From Lachnospiraceae bacterium UBA7026 (GTDB lineage Bacteria; Bacillota; Clostridia; Lachnospirales; Lachnospiraceae), in the NCBI GenBank assembly GCA_002494165.1, contig DLBH01000039.1, forward strand, positions 29,529 through 93,528: 64,000 nt of DNA, written 5' to 3'. The notes under the pieces were generated by a model. That model was not told the DNA's origin. It worked only from the letters and a program-made list of their open reading frames with translations, and did not search any database. Position numbers and translations under genes: made by a program. Below are positions 57,465-64,000 of the stretch, in pieces; the stretch's first letter is position 1, and each line of letters opens with the position of its first letter.

Positions 57465-58841
57465 TTATCTGTTTAACATAATCTGCTTAAGATAGTCTTC
57501 CACACTCTCTTTACGGTAATGGTCGGGAACCAGCTCATAAACCTTATCGGCAAATTCCTTCCTGCCGTCAGCCTCCCAGACCATAGATGCTATGGAAAAA
57601 AGCTCTTCATCGATATAAAAACCTATCTTTTCAGAATAAAAATAGTCTGTCCTCTCCAGATAATCTTCAAGGAGTTCCTTAAGGGCCGGGATATCTTTGG
57701 TCTCGGCTGCCTTCCTGATCTCATCCATACGGTCACGGATCATCATCCAGACATCGATCCGGTCAACAGAGCTTCTGACTTCAATGAAATCATGTTTGGC
57801 TCTCTTCTCAAGGGGCTGGTGAATCTCCCTGCTCCACTGGGTATAATCCCTCCTGTCCAGGGCAATCTCATGGAGGACCTGACTGTCTTCTCCCAGAAAG
57901 TCCAGGTAGTCCTCGTAGGGGCAGGAGAGATCACAGATCATCCTCAGCCTGAGGGTATCTGAGAAATACATCTCCGTGGACCTGGTCCTCCAGCTGGCTC
58001 CGTACATTTTCTTCATGTAGCCTTCATAATCACCGGCTATATGATAAGTATGGCCTTCAAATTCCACTGTGCCAGGCTTTTTAAAAAGGCTTGGGGAGAA
58101 AGCGAATCTGTGGCCGGGCCTGGTCACGTAAATCTGCTCCTTGCCTCCTTTTTTTGCAAGCTCTATATTCTTGCGAAGTACCCAGCGGGCAGTTTTTTTC
58201 TTACCCGTGAACAAGCAGCGGAGCCAGCCCTTGCGGAGACCTCCCGCATACTGGGTAAGTTCCTTTATATCGGGTTCGTCGTACTCTTTGATTGCCGCCT
58301 CAACGCCGTTTTTGCGGACAAATTCATACATTTTCTTGAGATCGGAGGCCGAGTATTTGGGCTTTCTTCCCGTACTATTCAGATACTGGATATAGCGCTC
58401 GGCACTGATATTGGCATCATCTGCCCTGGCCGGCCGGGTCACATAGATGGTGACGGCCACACCGGGCTTACTGAAATAATCACCGACAGTGCCATCGATC
58501 AACAGGCTCTTCTTATCCACAAAACGGAAGATCATCTGCCTCAGGTCTTCATTATCTTCCCAGGATTCCATGGCCCTGCTATCAGACATATGCTTCTCCA
58601 CATACTGCCGTAGCTTCACCACGTCCAGCAGGGGCATGAGAATCTCAAAATTATATTCGCTGCCCTGGAAATGGCCGAAACTTGTGGCCATTCCTGCTGT
58701 CTTCCCAAATAATATATAGTGGAGTCCCTTCTTCTGGCAGATGGAGTGAATGTCATCCATCAGTTCAAGAAGTCTGAGTTGAACCTCTGTAGGTTCTCTC
58801 TTCTCATCATTTCCCGGTCTGTCACATGTCTGATCCATCAT
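57465..58841 (-). CDS. LicD-family protein with degenerate active site
   Basis: 458-residue protein related to LicD phosphotransferases, which attach phosphocholine-like groups to surface polymers. The N-terminal nucleotidyltransferase-like region keeps the frame of LicD (HSICQKKGLHYILFGKTAGM) but at the place of the acidic active site it has FQGSEYNFEIL in place of the PWDDDADI of its neighbour. It therefore may be an inactive partner or use another chemistry. It overlaps the upstream LicD gene by 20 bases. GGAGGTGGATC precedes the ATG at 58841. Substrate unknown. Confidence 0.72.
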   Translation of the reverse strand: MMDQTCDRPGNDEKREPTEVQLRLLELMDDIHSICQKKGLHYILFGKTAGMATSFGHFQGSEYNFEILMPLLDVVKLRQYVEKHMSDSRAMESWEDNEDLRQMIFRFVDKKSLLIDGTVGDYFSKPGVAVTIYVTRPARADDANISAERYIQYLNSTGRKPKYSASDLKKMYEFVRKNGVEAAIKEYDEPDIKELTQYAGGLRKGWLRCLFTGKKKTARWVLRKNIELAKKGGKEQIYVTRPGHRFAFSPSLFKKPGTVEFEGHTYHIAGDYEGYMKKMYGASWRTRSTEMYFSDTLRLRMICDLSCPYEDYLDFLGEDSQVLHEIALDRRDYTQWSREIHQPLEKRAKHDFIEVRSSVDRIDVWMMIRDRMDEIRKAAETKDIPALKELLEDYLERTDYFYSEKIGFYIDEELFSIASMVWEADGRKEFADKVYELVPDHYRKESVEDYLKQIMLNR

Positions 58842-60510
58842 GATCCACCTCCAGTCTTCCACTTGCCCTAATCTCATGCTGCAGCATGCCGTTGAGTGAG
58901 CTGTCCATTATTCTCTGGTAATAAGCCAGGGCCTTGTCCTTTTCTCCCAGCTTCCAATAAAGGTCAGCGATAATCTTGAGACATAAGTCTTCATTCTTAC
59001 CGGTGAAGTCCCCTCCTGTAAGCGGATCCTTCCCCTGCCCGTCTGTCCCATGGCCCATGCCCTGCCAGTACAGGTCCAGAGCCTGGCTGAGGAGCCGGCC
59101 GCATTCCTCCTGATCTTCTGCTTTTTTTCCTAAAAGAGCCAGCCTGTATATATGCAGGTCCCTGCTGTGGGGATAACTTGCAAGGCCCGCTTCTGCCAGG
59201 TCCAGGGCCTGCTCCAGATTGCCGTAGACCATCTGGGCCTTTACTTTGCGGACAGCCTGTACCAGCTGCCAGATCTCCTGCATTCCGGGAGACAGGTCCA
59301 TATTATTCTCTCTCCAGAGACGGACGATCTTATTGATACCGTTCATATCTCCCCGGTTGTAGGCCAGGTTAAAGAGGGCGGCATACTCCAGGTCCTCACC
59401 CAGGTCCATGGCTGTCTTCCAGGACCTTACGGTAGGATCCATGGCAATCTTATAATAGTCGTCGAAAAGGTCATCGAGGACCTGAAGCTTGACCGGGTCT
59501 GCCGGATCAAGGCAGGCCTTTACGTCAATCTTGTCCCTGGCGATCTTCTTCTTGATTTTCATCAACTCATATTTACCATAATAGGTAAAAAACTTCTTGT
59601 TCCAGTTGGTGTACATATAGCCGCTGTCCACATCAGCTCTCTTGTAGGCCAGCCTGGTCTCCAGCAGCTTGTCCTTGTCGATAAACCTCATATAATCGCC
59701 TACATAGACATCAGCGCCCAGACCTGAATTAGACATCTTACTATGGCCCTTTTTATGATCAGGAATAATATCCCAGGTATCCCCGTAGTATTCACACAGC
59801 AGTTCCACATAACCGCCGGCAATGGGGAATTTCCGACCTTCAAAATCAGCCATGTAAACCGTGTCATAGCTCTTTTTCGGCACCAGGGAAGTAGGCCCGT
59901 ACATTCTGGCTGAACTGCAGATATAGGTGTCGCAGTCATCGTAATGCTTGTGGAAAATGTTGGCCTCGATCTCTTTCAGAGTCTGCTCTCTGCCCACTTC
60001 CTTTTCCCTGGCCAGGAAACTTTGGTAGATCTTGTAAATACTCTCCGTCTTCAGACGGAAATGACGGTAGCTGGCATTGGAATACTCATCATAGGCAAAA
60101 TAGTAGTCAATGGCCTGTTGTTTTTTTACCGGGTCTCCCGGCAGCTCCAGCAGGTAAAAGACATCGATACACTGGCCGCAGATGGGCTTCCAGAATTCTG
60201 ACCGCTCCCCGACTCTGGCTGTGGTCACATCATTGTACCTGCCAAAAACCGTAGGAAACTCCCGATCCAGGCGCACGTCATTATAGACCCGGCTGGCTGG
60301 ATCCAGCTCTCTCTTACAGGCCTCCACCCACTTGTAATAATTCTCTTCTGTCAGAGTGATGTCCGCATCGTCATCCCAGGGTATAAAACCATCGTGGCGG
60401 ATAGCCCCCAGCATGGTTCCAAAATCAACAAAATACTCGATATCATTTCTGACACATATGTCATCGATCTCTCCCAGCAAATTCAGGAGATGCTCCTGTG
60501 TTGGTGTCAT
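58822..60510 (-). CDS. LicD-family phosphotransferase with C-terminal TPR-like region
   Basis: 562-residue protein. The N-terminal LicD domain has the canonical FGTMLGAIRHDGFIPWDDDA with the Asp residues of the active site, and later GGYVELLCEYYGDTW. The C-terminal 170 residues are helical repeats (NLEQALDLAEAGL, GEKDKALAYYQRIM) of TPR type. LicD proteins decorate teichoic acids or capsule with phosphocholine or similar groups at the cell surface. ATG at 60510 with AAGGAA; 30 upstream residues are not supported. Translationally coupled to the degenerate LicD gene. Confidence 0.83.
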   Translation of the reverse strand: MTPTQEHLLNLLGEIDDICVRNDIEYFVDFGTMLGAIRHDGFIPWDDDADITLTEENYYKWVEACKRELDPASRVYNDVRLDREFPTVFGRYNDVTTARVGERSEFWKPICGQCIDVFYLLELPGDPVKKQQAIDYYFAYDEYSNASYRHFRLKTESIYKIYQSFLAREKEVGREQTLKEIEANIFHKHYDDCDTYICSSARMYGPTSLVPKKSYDTVYMADFEGRKFPIAGGYVELLCEYYGDTWDIIPDHKKGHSKMSNSGLGADVYVGDYMRFIDKDKLLETRLAYKRADVDSGYMYTNWNKKFFTYYGKYELMKIKKKIARDKIDVKACLDPADPVKLQVLDDLFDDYYKIAMDPTVRSWKTAMDLGEDLEYAALFNLAYNRGDMNGINKIVRLWRENNMDLSPGMQEIWQLVQAVRKVKAQMVYGNLEQALDLAEAGLASYPHSRDLHIYRLALLGKKAEDQEECGRLLSQALDLYWQGMGHGTDGQGKDPLTGGDFTGKNEDLCLKIIADLYWKLGEKDKALAYYQRIMDSSLNGMLQHEIRASGRLEVDHDGSDM

Positions 60511-60934
60511 AATTTCAATTCCTTTCCATAAACAGTCACTGTGAAAACAGCAAAGAAAGACTGGTAGGCAGCTCTTTTGTAGCTGCTTCCTACCAGCCAT
60601 TATGTTTTTAAGGGCACCGGGTCCAGGTCCGGATATTCTGTCCTGTCCAAAATCCGCTTACCAGGTCACGGCTGCTGTAATGACATACTTTCTTTTGTAG
60701 TATAACACATATTGTGACTGATGGTATATCACATATTAATGTTTTAAGGATCAGTCTTTTCAGTATGGTTTGCCGGGTCTGTGAACTCTGCCGGAATTTA
60801 TCCGGTATCAGGACCGGAGGTTTTGGCCCGTAAGGGAAAATGAGGTGAGATCCTGATATGGAACAAAAAACCGGTCCCCTGCCGTCAGCATGACCAGCTG
60901 ACCCAGAAAGACCGGTATTAATTATGCCTGTATT
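60511..60934. other. Boundary region between the LicD genes and secY
   Basis: 424 bases. At the right the secY terminator, then an AT-rich zone with TTATAC near 60700 that may be part of the LicD promoter, but no sure -35. No gene is seen. It marks the right border of the block between adk and secY. Confidence 0.6.
60865..60916 (-). terminator. Terminator after secY
   Basis: ACCGGTC and GACCGGT enclose an inner TCAGC/GCTGA pair and are followed by six T residues on the minus strand. It ends the spc operon here. Confidence 0.85.
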
Positions 60935-62251
60935 CTATTCAGTTAAAAAACCGGAATAATGCCTTACCAGCATCTGCGATTCAATCTGTTTGAGTGTCTC
61001 AAGGATAACTCCGGCAACAATGATGATGGATGTTCCACCAAAGGATACGTTTGCTCCGAACACACCATTGAAGAAGATCGGGATCACTGCGATGATACAG
61101 AGACCGACTGCTCCAATGAAGATAATGTAGCCAAGGATTGAACTCAGATAATCCGTTGTAGGCTTGCCGGGACGGATGCCCGGGATAAAGCCGCCCTGCT
61201 TTTTCATATTGTTTGCGATCTCTATAGGATTAAACGTAATCGAAGTATAGAAGTAAGCAAACATTACAACAAGTACAAGGTATACAACTAATCCGATAGA
61301 ATAAGACCAGTTGTCCGGATTACACCAGTTCGACTGATTGATGGCATTAAAGAAAAATCCTGCCGCACCACCGGGATTCGCTCCGATCAGATTCTTAATT
61401 ACCAGCGGAAACTGGAGTAAGGATGATGCAAAGATAACCGGGATAACGCTTGCAGTATTTACTTTAATGGGCAAAGTAGAGGCCTGGGCCCCACCAAACT
61501 GCTGTCTGCCCTGGATCTTTCTGGAATACTGTACCGGAACCCTGCGCTCTGCGTCATTGAGCAGGATAGTAAGCAGGATGGTTCCGATGATTACAAAAAG
61601 AATGATGGCTGTTGCAATTACGATTGTTCCAATCTGCTGGCCGAAAATAAATTTCTGGGCAAGATTATAAAGGTCACCGGGCATACGGGATACGATGTTG
61701 ACAAGAAGGATGATGGAAATACCATTTCCGATGCCCTTGTCTGTGATCTGTTCTCCCAGCCACATAACAAATATAGCTCCTGCTGTCAGACAGACGATCA
61801 TCTCTATTACTGTCAGGGCATTATAATTAGTGATCAGACCCTGACGGCCGAATCCGATAGCCAGACCGGCACTCTCAAGAAGGGATAAGCCAAGGGTAAG
61901 AAGCCTGGTGAGCTTCTCTACCTTTTTACGTCCATCCTCACCATCCCTGTACATCTCCTCCAGAGCGGGAATCGCTATGGTAAGGAGCTGGATGATAATG
62001 GATGAAGTAATATATGGGGTTACATTGAGAGCGAAGAGTGACATGGATTCAAAGGATCCGCCTGTAAATGAATTAAGCAGATTAAATGAATCTCCCAGCA
62101 AGCTGTCTAAATACTTACTGATCTGGGCACTGTCAATTCCCGGAATCGGGAGCTGACAGCCCAGTCGCGTAATCACAATAATAAATAAGGTAAAGCGCAG
62201 TCTGTTTCTAATATCCTTAACTTTCAGAGCATTTCTGAGAGTTTCGAACAT
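60935..62251 (-). CDS. secY: Protein translocase subunit SecY
   Basis: 438-residue membrane channel for Sec-dependent export with ten hydrophobic helices. Family hallmarks are RLGCQLPIPGID, VTPYITSSIIIQLL, ERRVPVQYSRK and PGKPTTDYLSSIL. The ATG overlaps the rplO stop by one base (TAATG). Ends with the expected spc operon order but is followed by a terminator and by LicD genes instead of adk. Confidence 0.98.
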   Translation of the reverse strand: MFETLRNALKVKDIRNRLRFTLFIIVITRLGCQLPIPGIDSAQISKYLDSLLGDSFNLLNSFTGGSFESMSLFALNVTPYITSSIIIQLLTIAIPALEEMYRDGEDGRKKVEKLTRLLTLGLSLLESAGLAIGFGRQGLITNYNALTVIEMIVCLTAGAIFVMWLGEQITDKGIGNGISIILLVNIVSRMPGDLYNLAQKFIFGQQIGTIVIATAIILFVIIGTILLTILLNDAERRVPVQYSRKIQGRQQFGGAQASTLPIKVNTASVIPVIFASSLLQFPLVIKNLIGANPGGAAGFFFNAINQSNWCNPDNWSYSIGLVVYLVLVVMFAYFYTSITFNPIEIANNMKKQGGFIPGIRPGKPTTDYLSSILGYIIFIGAVGLCIIAVIPIFFNGVFGANVSFGGTSIIIVAGVILETLKQIESQMLVRHYSGFLTE

Positions 62252-62694
62252 TAAATCACCTCAGCTTTTCCGCCGGCAGCTTCAATTTTGGCAGCTGCGC
62301 TCTTGGAAAACTTATTAACCTGCACTGTAAGTGCCTTGCTGATTTCTCCATTACCAAGAATCTTAACGCCGTCAAAGCTGTTCTTAACCAGCCCTTTTTC
62401 TCTTAATGCGTCTACAGTAACTACAGAATCTGCCTCAAATACTTCGAGACGGGATACGTCTACATTAACGATCTTCTTAGCGTTAATGCACTTGAAGCCC
62501 CTCTTGGGAAGTCTTCTGTATAAAGGCATCTGGCCTCCTTCGAAGCCGATTCTTGTTCCACCGCCTGAACGGGATTTCTGGCCCTTCTGTCCTCTGCCTG
62601 CAGTCTTTCCGTTGCCTGAACCATGTCCACGGCCTACACGGAAAGCGTCGCTGTGCTTAGAACCTGCAGCAGGATGTAAATTTGATAAATCCAT
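62251..62694 (-). CDS. rplO: 50S ribosomal protein L15
   Basis: 147-residue large-subunit protein with the Gly/Arg/Lys-rich start ([20 protein letters not shown]), [18 protein letters not shown] and a C-terminal [15 protein letters not shown]. Start ATG 62694 with AAGGAGG; the seven upstream residues are unlikely. Confidence 0.97.
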   Translation of the reverse strand: MDLSNLHPAAGSKHSDAFRVGRGHGSGNGKTAGRGQKGQKSRSGGGTRIGFEGGQMPLYRRLPKRGFKCINAKKIVNVDVSRLEVFEADSVVTVDALREKGLVKNSFDGVKILGNGEISKALTVQVNKFSKSAAAKIEAAGGKAEVI

Positions 62695-62715
62695 TGTGTA
62701 CCTCCTTATCTGCAA

Positions 62716-62898
62716 TTAGATCTCTTCAACTTTTACGAGATGTCTTACATGCCAGATCATTCCACGAATTGCATCGTTATCAGGCATTTCTACTGTCTTG
62801 TTAACCTTGCGAAGTCCCAATGCTTCAACAGTTGCTCTCTGCTTGGGAACAGCACCGATCGGGGACTTAACTAATGTGATTTTTAATTTATCTGCCAT
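62716..62898 (-). CDS. rpmD: 50S ribosomal protein L30
   Basis: 60-residue large-subunit protein. The sequence [35 protein letters not shown] and [14 protein letters not shown] is the complete bacterial L30. Between rpsE and rplO in the usual order. Confidence 0.97.
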   Translation of the reverse strand: MADKLKITLVKSPIGAVPKQRATVEALGLRKVNKTVEMPDNDAIRGMIWHVRHLVKVEEI

Positions 62899-62912
62899 TT
62901 TTCTGTCCTCCT

Positions 62913-63416
62913 CTACAGTTCATCCACGGATTTGCCACGGAGTCTTGCTACTTGCTCAGGAGTCTTAATATTCTTAAGTCCCTCGATCGTAGCAAGAACC
63001 ACGTTCTGCTTATTATTGGAGCCTAAAGCCTTGGAACGGATATTCTTATATCCGGCAAGCTCGAGTACGGCACGGGAAGGACCTCCGGCGATGATACCGG
63101 TACCTTCCTTGGATGCTTTCAGAAGAACCTCGGCACTTCCGAACTTTCCAATAAAGTCATGAGGAATGGATCCGGACTCATTGATCGGAACCTTGACCAG
63201 CTTTTTCATAGCGTCTTCTTTACCCTTACGGATTGCTTCCGGAATTTCGATCGCTTTTCCTAAGCCGGCACCTACATGACCGTTCTTATCACCAACGACT
63301 ACCAGTGCAGCAAAGCGCATGTTACGTCCACCTTTAACAACCTTGGTTACACGCTTGATCGCCACAACATTCTCTTCTAATTCTAACTGACTGGCATCAA
63401 TTAATTCACGCCTCAT
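62913..63416 (-). CDS. rpsE: 30S ribosomal protein S5
   Basis: 167-residue small-subunit protein important for decoding accuracy. It shows [40 protein letters not shown] and [18 protein letters not shown]. Upstream rplR and downstream rpmD confirm it. Confidence 0.98.
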   Translation of the reverse strand: MRRELIDASQLELEENVVAIKRVTKVVKGGRNMRFAALVVVGDKNGHVGAGLGKAIEIPEAIRKGKEDAMKKLVKVPINESGSIPHDFIGKFGSAEVLLKASKEGTGIIAGGPSRAVLELAGYKNIRSKALGSNNKQNVVLATIEGLKNIKTPEQVARLRGKSVDEL

Positions 63417-63432
63417 GTTTTATCCTCCTTGC

Positions 63433-63801
63433 TTAGAAATTCAGACCAGCTTCACGGGCTGCATCTGCCAGAGCCTTAATCTTGCCCTGATAAATGTATC
63501 CGCCTCTGTCAAAGACTACTGATGTAATACCTGCCTCAACGGCTCTCTTACCGATAACTGTTCCAAGATATGCTGCTGCAGCAACATCATTGGTCTTCTC
63601 AAGCTCTGCCTTAACCTCTTTCTGCACGGTGGAAGCTGATACAAGAGTCTTGCCTTCGGTATCATCAATAATCTGGGCGTACATATGATTGTTACTTCTG
63701 AAAACTGCTAAACGGGGAGTAGAAGCTGTGCCGCTGATCCGATTGCGGATTCTTCTGTGTTTTTTAGCACGAAGTTCACTTCTTGATCTCTTACTAATCA
63801 T
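63433..63801 (-). CDS. rplR: 50S ribosomal protein L18
   Basis: 122-residue 5S rRNA-binding protein. It begins [20 protein letters not shown] and has [20 protein letters not shown] and [20 protein letters not shown]. Normal length and position between rplF and rpsE. Confidence 0.98.
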   Translation of the reverse strand: MISKRSRSELRAKKHRRIRNRISGTASTPRLAVFRSNNHMYAQIIDDTEGKTLVSASTVQKEVKAELEKTNDVAAAAYLGTVIGKRAVEAGITSVVFDRGGYIYQGKIKALADAAREAGLNF

Positions 63802-63820
63802 TCTTACGACCTCCTAATTA

Positions 63821-64000
63821 TTACTTACCTGTCTTGCCGACTTTACGTCTGATCACTTCATCAGCATACTTGATACCCTTGCCCTTGTATGGCTCAGGTC
63901 TTCTCTTGTCTCTGATCTCAGCTGCGTACTGGCCGACTTTCTGCTTGCTAATACCCTTGATCGTAATCTTGTTCTGTCCTTCCAATACAGTCTCAAGACC
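63821..64000 (-). CDS. rplF: 50S ribosomal protein L6, C-terminal part only
   Basis: The last 59 codons of L6, cut by the window edge. The visible C-terminus contains [20 protein letters not shown], then [18 protein letters not shown], the conserved L6 ending. Upstream of rplR, as in the spc operon. Confidence 0.95.
   Translation of the reverse strand, partial: GLETVLEGQNKITIKGISKQKVGQYAAEIRDKRRPEPYKGKGIKYADEVIRRKVGKTGK

Noticed and set aside
53707-60934. Mobile element as cause of the block between adk and secY
   Set aside because: No integrase, transposase, terminal repeats or attachment-site duplication was seen at either border.

Overview
The window is a chromosomal segment of an anaerobic Firmicute, most likely a gut member of the Lachnospiraceae. 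The basis is the yicC-remA-gmk-rpoZ gene order, the secY/adk/infA/rpmJ/rpsM/rpsK/rpsD/rpoA/rplQ and ecfA-ecfT-truA-rplM-rpsI order, an extended L17, DUF5721, DUF1667, a KOW protein beside infA, and moderately GC-rich coding DNA with AGGAGG-type ribosome binding sites. All genes lie on the minus strand except a DUF5721-like gene (12137-12613) and a lipoprotein gene (41455-42108), so the natural reading direction is from position 64000 down to 1. No rRNA, insertion sequence, prophage or CRISPR array was seen.

Positions 1-12058 hold housekeeping genes: omega subunit, guanylate kinase, RemA, YicC nuclease, RecU, two pseudouridine synthases, a short-chain dehydrogenase, a YgiQ radical SAM protein, an rRNA m5C methyltransferase, a small alarmone synthetase, RNase HI and an M18 aminopeptidase. 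Positions 12119-22001 hold a CtpA protease, a CdaR-type regulator, a membrane-anchored LytR C-terminal-domain protein with an acidic Ser/Asp tail, an Xaa-Pro aminopeptidase, and a P1B-type metal ATPase preceded by a small membrane protein resembling mycobacterial PacL and by an 8-copy 19-bp repeat array.

The most unusual region is 22125-35004. Read 5'->3' on the minus strand it encodes NifH-like 2, a fused NifD-NifK-like protein, HypF, HypC, HypD, HypE, a TM1266-type small regulator, NifH-like 1, a NifD-like protein and a NifK-like protein. HypC, D, E and F build the Fe(CN)2CO group of [NiFe]-hydrogenases, yet there is no hydrogenase subunit and no HypA or HypB for nickel here. Two complete nitrogenase-like sets (reductase plus D/K pair, one split and one fused) sit around the four hyp genes. 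My inference is a new metalloenzyme or assembly line that combines a nitrogenase-like electron-transfer and scaffold architecture with a cyanide/CO-ligated iron centre.

Positions 35288-41131 carry a small membrane protein, KdpE, a shortened KdpD whose USP domain fits the c-di-AMP motif, a membrane-anchored substrate-binding-like protein, and the TrkA/TrkH potassium uptake pair. Next come the lipoprotein and CysK. Positions 43458-64000 are the ribosomal super-operon: rpsI-rplM, truA, an ECF transporter with both ATPases fused, rplQ, rpoA, rpsD, rpsK, rpsM, rpmJ, infA, KOW protein, adk, then secY, rplO, rpmD, rpsE, rplR and part of rplF. Between adk and secY lies a 7-kb block with a glycerol-3-phosphate-dehydrogenase-like flavoprotein trio and two LicD-family genes; a terminator after secY and a strong promoter before adk bracket it. 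The map gene often found beside adk is absent at this position.

A theme of the segment is short tandem duplication: in-frame arrays occur in linkers of at least four proteins (units of 18, 30, 30 and 45 bp), and arrays with units of 17, 19 and about 36 bp lie between genes.
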